From Asparagopsis taxiformis (taxonomy: Eukaryota > Rhodophyta > Florideophyceae > Bonnemaisoniales > Bonnemaisoniaceae): DNA of 64,000 nt. Positions within the stretch are counted from its first letter, which is position 1, and each line of letters begins with the position of its first letter. The notes below the pieces were generated by a model. The model did no database searches. It was not told where the DNA came from and was given only the letters and a program-made list of their open reading frames with translations. Below are positions 47,601-60,700 of this stretch, in pieces. The translations under genes were made by a program, and so were the position numbers. The stretch is from positions 1-64,000 of the forward strand of contig JALQPE010002235.1 in assembly GCA_030407315.1 (NCBI GenBank), in the 5' to 3' direction.

Positions 47601-50487
47601 CCCGCTCGTCTTCCATTCTCCCCCACCCGATCCACTCATATCCATTGATCATGCTTGTCCGTTGCCGTAGAACAAAAGCGTGTGCTACCGACCAGACACA
47701 TCGACCGTCTCAATCATCGCACGACTGTAGTGCCAACTGGTGACAACCCGTCCTCCAACGATGGACGCACCGAATCCAATCCCAGTTATCGCAGACATTG
47801 TTTCTAGGATGGGATATGACTAGCTCCGTTGCCCAGTACGCCCGTACGTGTCATTAGTACACGAGGGATGATTGCCAAATTGCACGTGCAGTTAATTTCC
47901 ACGCTACGATACCTGAACACAAGCTCATGGGGTGCCTGATCCGACCACTTGAGTGTCCAACAGAACAATAGCAACCCTGATTGCGAAAACGCACGTACAA
48001 CACGCACCTACCGATGAGATCCAGACTATACAAACAAACGCCGCTTCTACTACCCAACTGTTTCAACAAGTGTGCCATAATCGAATAGAATCACTCTGTT
48101 CGCGCTTACATTACCACCAGTTGAAGCATCCGCTCAAAACATCCAACGATGCAAGCTGTCGCGTACGGTGCAATGCGGGATGTATGCGATGCGTAGCAGT
48201 GAACCGCTTTGCACAGCACATCAAGTGGCTGGCTGCATCGCGACTGACTCTAGACCGTGCAATGCGAATGCAGATATCGCGCGCGACGAGTTGAGACGGA
48301 TCGGTTGCGACTTGATTGCGATTGAGCGCGATGCTCTCAGCGATGGGAAATGCCACGTGTGGACACAGTCGAGTCGAGTACAGTATCGCTGGTTTGGATT
48401 GAAATGTGGATGGCAATTTGTAATTTTTACAATTTCTGCCGGAATCGTTTGGCAACGATGCCGCCGGACGCTCGGGAAGTATGCCGCCAGTCACCGCAGA
48501 TGTCGCGGAGCTCCGTCTTTCGCAGTAGTTGTATTGACAGATATGGGGTGCAGTCATCGACCAAATCATTCCGAGTGCGATGCAATGCGATGTGAAGTGA
48601 AGTGATGCGTTGTGCTATTGATCTGATGCGTTTCATCATCAACAATTACGCCCATCTTCACTTCTCTACCGTGCCAGAGACGCCGAAGTATGTCATCGAA
48701 TGTATGTGTGGGTGAAGTCGCGACGGTTTGGTAGGCTGGGTGGCAAATAGTTTGCATCCAATGCGAATGTGCTGCGTCTGGAAGAAGTACATGCCAAATG
48801 ACGTCTGCATCGGTTTCTGTATTGTGTCGACAAAGTTAATGGTACTATTATGCTACGAAACGATACTATTTATCACATTGATTCTTCGCAGCACACTGTA
48901 CACATATCTTCGCCTCTTCTACGAAAACTCGCCAGCAGTCCGAAATACGCTCCATCTACACTCGTCCGGAAGCGTGTCTCTCTCTCTCTTCCAACTTTGC
49001 TGTTCCATTTCCATCGACGATATTCTGCACCCGCCATTCTTCATCCCCTCTTTCCCCCTTCCACCTAATAATCCCACCACATTTCGCTCGTGTAGATCAT
49101 GTCACGCGCGGTCATTGAGCACCATGATTGCGGATGTTTGATGTCTGTATGCACGCAGAAAGAGTGCGCATCTACCTATTCATTGTGTTCGTCGTGCGTC
49201 GCGCTGCGCAGACTGTTAACCATACCGTCCTTGGTATGTGTCAATGCTACCCATAAGTGGTGTACTTGTCGCAACCGCACCAAGTTTGAGCGTTTACGTT
49301 CATTGCGTCATATGACCAATCTATCTGTTCTGGCAGCTGAGCGTTGATGTCATTGCGCCGATACTTGCGCTTGTCACTATCGGTACCGACACTGTTGCAA
49401 ATACACCATCTATTCCACGCTGCGCCGTCCATTCCGTCAACTCGGCTGTACACACGTCCACTCCTAAACGATTTCTACATCCGCCCCGATCTCTCTATCC
49501 CACTACTGTATATCTCTTCCATCACTACAGGGCCCACACTCATCCTTTCATCTTCTTCCAGCTCGCTGATCCACCACCCACCAATACATGCAGCACCACT
49601 TCCCTCATCCAGGTACCATTCCCGCGTCTGCACTCTGCCCCTCCACCTTGTCTACCGCGATTCCGTTCAATCCACGCACCCCACCTAATCACGCAAGCTG
49701 CAAACATAGACGAATTTCAATACATCCCATATCACTCCGATTCTCTTCCTCCATCTTCCCCATAGCCGTCGTCCTCGTTCCCACGCAAAGCCGCGCCCAC
49801 ACACACAGCTTCGCAAGCCCCTCGTCCGTCATGCCCATCAAACGATGGCACCTGTTCAGATCACGTCGCATGTGATGCAGTCAGATAGTGAGACAGTTGG
49901 CCGCAATTCATTGGAGAACGCTTTTCTCGGATCTCATTGATTGTTGGAAAAGCGCAACAATGCCGCTCCCAAGTCGCAGCAGAAAAGGCCTTACACCATG
50001 TGAAGTCTTGAGAGTCCGATGCCCTCTCTGTTTATTGATCCGGCGTCGGAGCTATAAGTATCGATGGATTAGTTAATTTGTAATTGAGATTTCTATGTGT
50101 TAATTGTTAATGGGTGCATTGCGGTGAGGAGACGAGATTTGTCTTCACACACCACACAGCCGATGTGGCTGCGATGCGTACTGCAGTATTTTCGAATACA
50201 CATCAACAGCTGCTCCCTCACATTGACCAAAAGTTCAACTCCTTCCCACGCGCTCCCAGCACAACGCGTTTCACAGTCTGCTACATCTTCCCGCTTCGCG
50301 ACAAGCAATTCCCATAGCGTCTCCCCGTCTCGCCATCGCCGCACCGCTCGTCCACCGCCGAAATCTCCGCTGCTCCGCCCCCAAAACGCTCCATCTCATC
50401 GCTTCCACTCTCCCAGCTCTGTCCGTTCCATTCATCTCCACAACTAACCCACATCTCTCTGCTTGCTCGCCACACACTTGAAACGCC
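44667..50487 (+). other. Gamma spacer between G5 and G6, no supported gene
   Basis: This 5.8-kb interval is the longest spacer. Bases 44667-45950 match neither alpha nor beta. Bases 45960-47400 are a diverged alpha spacer (entered separately). Bases 47400-50300 are unlike the other spacers, apart from a short segment near 49300 with GCGTCATATGACC that recurs, diverged, in alpha and beta. Open frames of up to about 150 codons exist on both strands around 48110-48605 but overlap antisense, and neither has recognisable motifs. Bases 50300-50487 are the C/T-rich leader of G6. No tRNA or rRNA gene is evident. Confidence 0.6.
45960..47400 (+). repeat. Diverged alpha-type spacer inside gamma
   Basis: The stretch begins with a GATGATAAAGG segment and the phrase AGTAGTAGTAGTGCTGGA, which in the alpha spacers lies just after the stop of TIR-a genes. 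It continues in register through the alpha landmarks, including GCACCGGTTGCGTCACATG near 47155. It is more diverged than the three alpha copies. Since alpha always follows a TIR-a gene, a gene probably once ended just before 45960, and only spacer is left. Confidence 0.55.
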
Positions 50488-53400
50488 ATGGGTAATTTCT
50501 TCTCTGGTCAGGACCCCTCACACACCCCACACAATGCACAGTCCGTCTCTTCAGCACCCCGCTTTCTTCTCCCTCTACAGGTTTCTTTTGGGCCCTCTCA
50601 TCGGTTCTACTACTGCGCACCATTCTTCGTAAACGTATCACCAAACCCAAAACTTTCTATGTCCCGTCCATTCAGCGGCCCGTGCTCGATCTGTCACCGT
50701 CCTGCACCACACCCGAGAGTGTTGTGAAGCGCGCCCTTCTGTCCGACATCCCATCGCAAAACACTATCGCACTTGTTGGCATGGGCGGTGTAGGGAAGAG
50801 TACTGTCCTGTGTGCTCTCGGCAGGGACAAGGACATTTGGGCCAAATTTCAAGACACTGTCTACTTCATTGAACTGGGTCACGACATCACGCTCTCATCG
50901 TTTGTGCGCCAACTGCAACAAATTGTCCAATTTGCGTTGCCGGAATTTGTAGAACAATTCAAAGAACTTGCTGCTTCTGACGATACGCACCGCTCGATGA
51001 TCAGCCAGCTCATGGACCGTCTAGTTTCGGCGCGATGTCTGTTGTTACTTGATGATGTTTGGGATGTCAATGCAAGTGTGTACAACTTGGTGTGTGTGAT
51101 GTCGAAAGCAGTGGAGGGCAATGACAATTCATCGTTGAAGATGCTGACATCGACAAGAAGCAGGGATATAGCTGATGAACTTCGCACCTTTACTGTATCA
51201 ATCAATCCCGAAGAATTGGACACCGACAAGACTCTCCGCATATTCTACCACCATGCACATATCAAAACTTCCGATGTCTCGTCGCTCTCACCTCACAACC
51301 AGAACGCGCTGAACAGCATTGTCGAAACATGTGCTGGATTACCACTTGCATTGAGTGTTGCTGGCTCTGGAGTGAGGCAGCAGATGGACCCAAGCTCGAG
51401 TGTGTGTGACGAAAGTGCTTTTGGTCTGTACTGGGAGCGATTGAAAACGAAGCCTGGACAAGTTGCTGGTGCAGAAGGTAGGGGTGGTCACAAAGGCCTG
51501 ACCAATGCACTAGAGACGAGTGTACAGTTTCTCGAGGAGAGGTGGGAGTCGACGAAGAAGACAGAAGAACTAGATGATGAGCTGAGTGCGAGAGACATGT
51601 TTCGGTCGTTGTGCATCATGGAGAAACAGACGATTCTGCCAGTGTGTGTGATTGAGCGATTATGGGGAGTGAGTGATGTGGAGGCTGGAGTGATGATGTT
51701 ATCACGAAACAGTCTTGTGTCAGAAGTTCGAGAGAGGAGCGAAGGGGTAGTGGGAGTACGTGTTCACGACTTGGTGTTGGACCTAAGTGTGAAGATGAGT
51801 GAGGGAGAAGGTGGGACGATGAAATGGCATGGGAGGGTGGTTGATTCATTCGAAGTGTCGAGGAATGGGAGGGCTAGAGACAGTGAGATCGAAGAAGAAG
51901 AATGGTGGAAGCTGAAGAAGACGGAGAGCGAGAAGTACATGAGGGAGCATGTGGTTCGACACCTACTCGGAGCTGGGCGCATCACTGAGGCGGTAAAGTT
52001 GTTAACAGATTACCGCTGGATCGAGGAGATGAATAAGGATAAAGAGCGACCGGCGTTTCGAAAGGTAATCGGCGAGCTTGAGATGTTGCGAAAGTATCTA
52101 GAAGAGGAAGAAGAGAAGACGGAGAATGTGAGAAGAATAGTGCGCGATTTGTCTGTTGTCGTGAGGGCCATGAAGCTGTGTATGATGCCGTATTGTGTGA
52201 AGAATCGAGATGAATGTACGTATCAACTATTTGGGCGACTGCGAGATGTAGAGAGCGAGAGCGGGGTAGCTGAGCGAATAGTTTATAGTATAGAGCGATA
52301 TGGGGAGCGTCCTTGGGCTCGTTGTGGGCCTGGGGTGCTGGAGAGTGGGAGGAGCTCGTTGAGGCGAGTACTGAAGCTGGAAAATGAAGGGAGATGCATG
52401 TGTCTAGGTACGGGGGGAGAAGTTATTGTGGGAGGGGAGGAAGGGGAGATATGGGTGTTGGATGGAGGTGATGGGACGGTGAAGAAGACTCTAGTTCATC
52501 ACACAGGTCATTTTGTTTTGTCTGTATTTTTCGACCGTAACACAGGGTTGATGTATTCGTGCGACCTTCTCGGGGAAGTTACGATATGGAAGAACGGAGA
52601 GAAATGGCGAACGATGCAAGTGGAACGAAAAGGCCTAGAATATATTGAATGCATGCAAGTATTGGCATCGTTGGAGAAAGTTGTTCTGGGTACTACCCGA
52701 GGACGACTATTCGTGATGGACATACCGAGTAGGAAAGTAGTTGAAACTGTTGCTGCGCATGACGATGGAGTGAGTTCGCTGGCCATCGGAGGAAGCGAAC
52801 ATGTGATGGTGTCTGCATCACGAGATGGAACGATCCGTGCATGGCATACGGAAAGTTTCGAGGACAACGGCGCCGTGTTCGAGGGGCACACAGACTGGGT
52901 GGCCCGTGTGGCGTTGAGCGCTGATGGGAGACTACTGGCGTCAGGGTCGGGGTATGGAAGTGTTCGGGTTTGGGACGTGCAGAGTGGCGAGCAGCTGTGG
53001 AAATCGCCAGACGGACATCATGATTATGTGAAATGTGTTCTGTTCAGTGGCGATGGGCGCTTGTTATTTTCTGCAGATTCAGGGAAGACGAATGTATGGC
53101 GGGTGGACAACGATGGTCGAGAGGTGTCACTCATGGACACTCGTCCCAATGTGTCGCATGATTTGGTACAATCTCTATGTCTGGGAGATGGCTCGGATCT
53201 GTTCGTGTTGGCTGGAGATGAAGTGCAAGTTTGGGATGTGCGACAATTCGGCAACACCATCGAGTCGGTCTCTCCATTTCTTCCAGACGTGTGCAGGTTT
53301 GGCATTTCTGAGGATGGGTCAACAATGTTGACGGTCAATGAGAAGTCGAAATTGATGGCGATACGGAACGTGTGTGACGTGTCAGAGCGCGTCGATCGCG

Positions 53401-54770
53401 TTATTTTGAGTGTCACACTTCCTGGTTGGCATTTTTCGCCTGAACCACTCGTCGTGTCAAACGACCAGCGATTCGTCGCATATGCTCAGGACGAGAGTTG
53501 TGTTGTTTACATCGTTGACAGTCAGAATGGAAATGTTTTACATTCGCTCCCAGATCTTGAGGAATGGGCGCTATCGTTTGCATCCGCTGAACAGGATGAG
53601 GCATCGAATTCTTCGAGTTCCGGTGACTCGAGTAGTACGACAGAAGGTGAACTGAGACGGGGTATTGGGACACTGTCGTTCAGTGCAGATGGGAGCATCA
53701 TCTCAGCTTGTGCAGCAGCAAACCCGAACCCATTTGACGACAATCGGTCAGTCGTCCATACGAAGTCCATGTCCTGGGATGTGCAGTCTGGAGAAGCGCT
53801 GGACGAAGCACAGCTCAACTGCGATAGTACCCCAATGAGCAGCACCGAAACACCTCACTTGGTCTGCAACTATGAGTTTCACGGATGGTTCTTCAACTAT
53901 TCATCAGATGTAACATACCGCCAAGGCGCATCGTCTTCCATCATTGCCACCGTGGAAGGCGATGTGCTTGGAGCCCATTACATCGCCGACTCATCTCGAT
54001 TACATCTTTCCACACCGAGGGGTATGTGCTACATCGATCTCATAACTGACAACACCCAACTCCCACCGCGCGATGAACCTCCTATACCTTTTCTCTCCCA
54101 ATCCCATCCACACCAATCACAAAACACAATCACAGATACCGATGCAGATGAAGTCTACGACATCTTTATCAGCCACGCTGGTACTGACAAGTTCACCATC
54201 GCCCTGCCGTTGTACAATCTACTCGTCGCACTCGGTTTCAAGGTGTTTCTGGACCGCCGAGAGCTGCGGCCCGGGGAGGATGCGCCTGAGAAGATGATCA
54301 AGGCGATGCGGACAGCGAAAATTGCAGTTGTGATACTATCGCCGGAGTATGCAGCACGGAAATGGACTCTGAAAGAGTTGATGTGCTTTGTGGAGCGATT
54401 CCGTGCTGGCGGCGAGGGGGCAGTGATCATTATTCCGGTGTTCTACCGATTGACGCTGGATGACTGCAGAGACAAGAACACGCTGTTCAAAGTTGTGAAC
54501 GATAGTGGGGAGAATGTGTTTGTGGTGGAAGGGTTCCTGGAGCGTATGGTGGATGAGCGCGAATATGAACTTCGTGATGTGTTGCAAGTTCTACAGTCGC
54601 TGAGGGGGGTGACTGGTATCGAGAACGAGGGGAAAGTGACGAATGGAGAGAGTGAAGAAGAGAAGGCGGCGCAAACGCAATTTGTCGAGAAGATCCGGGA
54701 CGCGATCGTGGAGGCGATGGGTCGTCTGAAGAGTGGGCGGGCTGCGGGACCTAGTAGTGCTCGTGGATGA
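50488..54770 (+). CDS. G6: NB-ARC-WD40-TIR receptor (class I-like, TIR-a), probable 5' intron
   Basis: The frame is open from 50496 to 54770 but has no ATG before the P-loop. The family start aligns to the ATG at 50488 (GCCATGG) in another frame. Removing a GT-AG intron at 50492-50580 joins ATGG to GTTTC exactly in frame and gives a 1397-residue protein. Its N-terminus would be MGFFWALSSVLLLRTILRK, a hydrophobic stretch followed by basic residues as in a signal anchor, instead of the Pro-rich acylated start of G5. NB-ARC has GMGGVGKST (68-76 in this model), LLLDDVWD and STRSRD. WD40 and TIR-a are intact, with Glu1267 in KELMCF. The 3' half is close to G3. The region before about 51055 is distinct from the other class I copies. 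Confidence 0.8.
50492..50580 (+). other. Predicted 89-base intron in G6
   Basis: It begins GTAATTTC after ATGG and ends in a pyrimidine tract and CTACAG. It is the only route I see that brings the aligned start codon into the long frame. Unspliced, the ATG frame ends at 50727 after 79 codons. Intron retention would therefore switch off the gene. All other copies are read here as intronless, so this is a prediction. Confidence 0.5.
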
Positions 54771-57467
54771 GAAATAGTAGAGTGAAAGGTAGAAAGATGA
54801 TAAAGGAATGTTGAAAATGAAAAGAGTGTGATGGAGGACGTAGGTCAGGGTAGTAGTAGTGCTGGAATTTATTTGGCTATGACTGGAACGGACGAGCTGC
54901 AATGATGACAGTATGTGATACAGACGTTACGGTTCAAAATGCATCGGGATCGCTACAACACGACATGTGGGTTTTGGGTTGCGTGAATGCTGCCAAGGCT
55001 GTCGCTACAGACCGGAGGTCGATACGTGCACTCGATGATTTCGACCGTAGGCTGGAAACAGGCAGCCAGTAGACATATATGGTGCATCTCGCGGCGTTCC
55101 GGATTTCACACGCATCATGGTACGCACCGCCTTCAGTACACATCTCCACAAACGGCGCGTGCAACCATCCAACATGATCGGTCACACCTACGTGCGCTCC
55201 GACGCACTATGCATCCCTGCGCTGGGCACAATCATGTGCTTGCCGTGGGACATGCTTGCAATCGGTAATGGACTATGATGCGCTCACAAGCGTGTAGGCA
55301 GAGGATGGATGTTCACTTGGGATGGCGCAGAGATGGGGAGTGGCGTGCAGTTTGTCGGAACATGACGGGTGCGAAGCTGATCGAGTTGCAAACGGTGATT
55401 GAGATTGTGCGAGTTGCTCGTCACGTAGGTGCATAGTGCCGGTCCAAGTCGTAGTGATTACGAAAATATGAAAACTGATCGTTTTTGGATATATTTAGAG
55501 GCTCCAATTACGCTTTGCCTTGGCATGAGCGTCCACCGCTGGCTGCGACACGACCCGTGGACGATCGATGCGAAATCCGTGTGTGCTCCGCAGCATGGTT
55601 GCGATGGACGCAGTTGTACTAAATTAGTGCTCGTGTGCGATTGTTGATAGTGTTCATGGTCGTGGGTGCGCGATTGTGGAGGCCAGGATGTGGCTGGAAA
55701 CCGATAGAAGTGCCAACCAGTTGACGCACCTCGCAAGTACATTTATTATTGTACAGCAACCATTGGTGGTGGGCGCATGTCGTGGAACGTTTATGAAACT
55801 AAGCGGTACATAAATTGGAGGTATTGTAACGTTGTAGGGGAGAGCAGAGTGTGCAATGGTCCGCTGCACCAGCCAAACTCATAGTCGTAGAGCCGCTGAG
55901 GAGGCGGAGCAGAACATTGCACGCGAGAAATACACTGGTCTTCAAGTTGTCAGTAGCGATTCTTGGTCGGATTTCTGCTCGCTGATGGAACAGGTGTGCA
56001 CACAACGGCAGCTGGCGCAAGCGAAGGGGTGGCATGTGGAGCGTTATGTCGGTCAAAGCACCTTTATACATACAAACGACACAGACAAGAGATGCTTGTC
56101 AACTAAGTTAGTAATTCAGATCGGTTCGCATGCAGAGACCTTAAATCTGTTCCGCAATTGTAGTCACCAAATGGATCAACGATGGACTTGGAATATCGAA
56201 GAGGACGAGCGCAACGCAGGTCGTAGACGACGCATGGGAAGAACAAAGCTATTGCTGCATGATATTCCACAAAAATCCATTTCCTACCGCCTCACAGCCT
56301 GCGTCGGACGCACGGGCCGAACGCAAACAATGTGTCTGTACGCTCGTGCAGTCACAGGATGAAGAATCATTCCCTCTAGTAGAACTCCTGCACAACGGCG
56401 TGCGATAGAATTTGCGAGCGGAATCAGGGGGTATTAGTTCTGTTCAGCTGTGGACTGCGAGTTGATCAGGTGATGGATGCTGCATACGGAAGGGGCGCTG
56501 TGAATGCAGTCATCGAGCGCAACATGGCAGCATGTTTAGGTTGCGATTAGAGAGGATTTGGCGTCATTGCCAACGCCTGTTTCGTGTTTGGAACAATCGG
56601 AAAGTGGCTACGCACTGGACGACTTGAGCTCGAGTGGTGGTAGTGTTGTCTGAACTTGGTGAGGGCGGTGCTGGATGGGCACTCAACGCTTGCTATTGCC
56701 CCCGCGCGGGTGCAACAGTTGGTTCAAACGAGTACACTATGCGCTGCATTTGGCGGTAGTGTACGAATGATACACCATGGCATGACACAGTGTACACGAA
56801 CCGTGGTCCGGGTGTACTTTCTGTATGGCACTTGTTCTACCTTGAGACACGTCGAATAGATATAGAGCGTGTATAGTGTCCGCAAACAGGATACGGACAC
56901 GTGGACGACATCCGACACGTTGTATTGGCCTCATTAGGGCGCATGAATCGGGGTAGAGATATTTTCCCCTACCGCCAGTTTTGCAGATGAATTTCGGGCG
57001 CCTCGTCCTCCTCGAAATACACGTGTATATTCGATGCCAGCAAGGCACTATTTCGTCCCTCGACTCTCAACTGGCGGAGACAACATGCAACATCTCGTAT
57101 CAGCCGATTTCTCTTGCTGTGATTCGCTGCCAGAGGCGTTGTCAAACTCGATCGGAGGCACGGAAAGTGCTTGCACTATGCCCCAGGCTTTAAACAGACC
57201 TCCTTTCATCGCGATAGATAGCTGAGATTCTAAGTCTACAACCAATGCCAATTTCTCCTACCTTCCATACTCCTCCAAAGTAGTTTGCCCATTGTGTACA
57301 AGACGAGTTGGTTGAGGTAGACCACCGCCGACTGATACCGAGTTGGTAGCGACACAGCGCATGGCCAACAACAACAATATCAATAATTTCAATTTGACCA
57401 AACATCATCTGCGGTTGCATTGCTGTCATCGCCCCCGCAGCTGAACTGAGCCATACCGAGCTGTGCC
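54771..57467 (+). repeat. Alpha spacer, copy 3 (between G6 and G7)
   Basis: Its first 200 bases match copies 1 and 2, it is shorter in the middle, and from about 55915 it is almost identical to copy 2. It contains TTTATTATTGTACAG near 55742 and CACGTG at 57020-57025 upstream of G7. A 168-codon plus-strand frame at 55856-56362 is partly shared with copy 2 but broken there by a two-base difference near 29993. I do not call it a gene. Confidence 0.75.
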
Positions 57468-57773
57468 GTGCCGACTGTTCGGGGAACTGAAACAATTGAT
57501 ACTGTACAGAACAGCGCCGAGTCGAGTCCGCTCTGCGATTATCGCTCCAACCCTCCGCATTCATTCATTCATTCATCCGTCCGTCCGTTGTTTACGCTTT
57601 GCCAACCTGCGCAGAAACCCATAAACCCGTCCGTTCACCGTTCACCGTTCACCGCTCACCGCCTCCCGCTCACGAAACGCCGATCCCTCTCCGACCACGC
57701 TTTCCATCCATTCCGCCCGTCCGTATTCGCGACTGACATTCTTCTCTCCGTTCCCATTCCCACCTGCGTCGCC
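57468..57773 (+). promoter_or_regulatory. Class II leader of G7
   Basis: This is the equivalent of the G3 and G4 leaders. The frame is open for 102 codons before the ATG at 57774, but the upstream ATG of G3 and G4 is ATA here (about 57453), and only a GTG at 57468 remains. Short ATTC and CGTC runs differ in copy number from G3. This favours translation from 57774. Confidence 0.45.
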
Positions 57774-60700
57774 ATGCAAAATTTCCCGAGTCAACCGCAC
57801 AGCCCCACCCCGAATCCGTCCTCCACCGAGCCATCTAACGCCCCACACCAAACCACCAGTCCCGTTCCCTCCACCGCAGCACTTCTCAACGCGCCGTCTT
57901 CCTCACCCCATCCAGTGTCCCAGCCCTCTCATCCGCCTCCCCACTCGACTCCTACACCATCTTCCGCCCAACCGTCACGTCCCCCACGTACCCCACAGCC
58001 CTCCGTTTTCCACGTCCCCCGAAACTCTCGCCACATTGTCCTCGACTTTTCCCGACACTCCCGCACTCCAGAAAGCAAGGCCAAGCTCGCCCTCCTCTCC
58101 AACGACCCAAACCAAAACGCCATAGCACTTGTCGGCATGGGTGGCGCAGGCAAGACCACTATCCTGCGCGCCCTCGGCAGACGCACAGATGTTTGGCAAA
58201 AGTTCCCAGACGGCGTGTGGTTCATTGAACTCGGCCACGATGCCAAGGTGCAGAGGCTATTGGACCAGCTTGCGGAGATTGTCACCGACGCATTCCCAGA
58301 TTTCCTCCCCAAATTCACTCATCTCGCTGCAAAAGACAACACCCATGTGAACATGATGGAAAAGCTGATCGACCTACTCGCGGCGAAGCGCTTCCTCCTC
58401 ATCTTTGACGACGTGTGGGATCTCGATCCCAGTGTGTACACGTTGGTGGATACCGCCTGCAAAGGTGTGCAAGAGATTGATGGGGGAGGAAGTTGCAAAG
58501 TGCTAACGTCGACGAGGAATGAGGCGATTGGGCGAGTACCGACGCATGATGTGTCAATTGCAGTGAGTCCTGAAGATTTGCGCAGGGAAACATGTACCGC
58601 GATTCTATGCAAGTATGCTGGGATCGAGAGTAACGAGGTGTTGTCGTGGTCAAGCGCTAACCGTGATGCACTCGATGGCATCATTGAGGTATGTGCGGGA
58701 CTGCCACTGGCACTGAGCGTTGCTGGGTGTGGGATGCAAGAGGTGTTTGGTCGACGGCGAGATGTGTGTGGACCGAATGCTATTGTGCAATACGAGGAGA
58801 GTCTGAGGCGGAGCAGTGTACAGCTGTCGGGGGCAGAAAGTGGGAGTAGACATAGGGGACTGGATGTAGCTATACAGTCGAGCCTAGAGTGTCTGGAGAG
58901 AGGGTGGGAGGGGCAGAGGATGAGAGTGGGAGAGATGTTTCGATCGTTTTGCGTTGTGGAGAAGCAGATGTGTCTTCCACTAGGAGCGATTGAGAAGCTG
59001 TGGGATGTGGAGGATGTGCTGTCAGCAGTGCGTATGTTTTCGAGATACAGTGTGGTATGGTTAGAAGAAGATGAGGGGGGACTGGTGATGGGGGTACGAC
59101 TTCATGATCTTGTCCACGACGTGTGTGTGGGAATGGCCGAGGGGAGGGAGGGAGTACGATGGTGGCATAGTAGGCTGGTGGAGGGGTATCGAGCATGTCT
59201 GCGGACAAGTAGAGATGAAGGAATGGAAACTGTGGGAGGGGGCACGGAGGCGGAAGAAGAAGAATGGTGGAAGCTGAAGAAGACGGAGAGCGACAAGTAT
59301 ATGAGGGAGCATGTGGTTCGACACCTGCTCGGAGCAGGGCGCATCACTGAGGCGGTACAGTTGTTGACGGATTACCGCTGGATCGAAGAGATGAACAAGG
59401 ATGAAGAGCGACCGGCGTTTCGAAAGGTAATCAGCGAGCTTGAGATGTTGCGAAAGTATCTAGAAGAGAAAGAAGAGAAGACGGAGAATGTGAGAAGAAT
59501 AGTGCGCGATTTGTCTGTAGTCGTGAGGGCAATGGAGCTATGCATGATGCCGTACTGTATGAAGAATCGAGAAGAATGTACGTATCAACTCTTTGGGCGA
59601 CTGCGAGATGTAGTGAGCGAGAGTGGGGTAGCTGAGCGAATAGCTTGTAGTATAGAGCGATATGGGGAGCGGCCTTGGGCTCGTTGTGGACCTGGGATGT
59701 TAGCGAGTGGGAAGAGCTGGCTGAGAGGTGTACTAAAGTTGGAAAATGAAGGGGAATGCATGTGTGTTGGCATAGGAGGAGAAGTTATAGTGGGAGGGGG
59801 GGAAGGGGAGTTGTGGGTGTTGGATGGGCATGATGGGACGGTGAAGAAGACTCTAGTTCATCACGCAGATTACTCTGTTGTGTCTGTATTTTTCGACCGC
59901 AACACGGGGCTGATGTATTCGTGCGATCGTACCGGGCAAGTTACGATATGGAAGAACGAAGAGAAATGGCGAACGATGCAAGTTGAACGGCGAGGCAGAA
60001 TGGAGTTGATTGAACTCATGCAAGTATTGCCTTCGTTGAAGAAAGTAGTTCTTGGTACTGACCAAGGACGACTATTAGTGACGGATATACCAAGCGGTGG
60101 TGTAGTTCAGACTGTCGCTGCGCATTACGATGGAGTGAGTTCGCTGGCCATCGGAGGAAGCGAACATGTGATTGTGTCTGCATCACGAGATGGAACGATC
60201 CGTGTATGGGATACGGCAGGTTTTGAGGACAACGGCACTGTGTTCGAGGGCCACACAGATTGGGTGTACAGTGTGGCGTTGAGCGCTGATGGCAGACTAT
60301 TGGCGTCAGGGTCGTGGGATCGAAGTGTTCGGGTTTGGGACGTGCGGAGTGGCGAGCAGCTGTGGACATCACCAGACGGGCATGACAGCCGGGTGTTTAG
60401 TGTCCTGTTCAGTGGAGATGGGCGCTTGATGTATTCTGCGGGCGACGGAAATACGAGTGTATGGAGGGTGAGCGACGGTGGTCGAGACGTGTCACTGGTG
60501 CACATTCTCTCCAATGTGTCGACTTATAATGTCACTCTGCTGTGTTTGAGGAACGGTTCGGATCTATTCGCGATGAGTAGGAATCAAGTGGAAGTTTGGG
60601 ATGCGCGACAAGTCGGCAACACTATCGACTGGGTCTCTCCATTTCTTCAAGATCTGCACAGGTTTGGAGCTTCGGAGGATGGGTCAACACTGTTGACAGC

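Noticed and set aside
49099..49347. Cys-rich 82-codon frame resembling a zinc finger.
   Set aside because: The counterpart segments in the other spacers have stops and different Cys spacing; treated as decayed repeat.
55856..56362. 168-codon plus-strand frame in alpha spacer 3.
   Set aside because: Copy 2 is broken by a two-base difference and copy 1 by stops. No recognisable domain.
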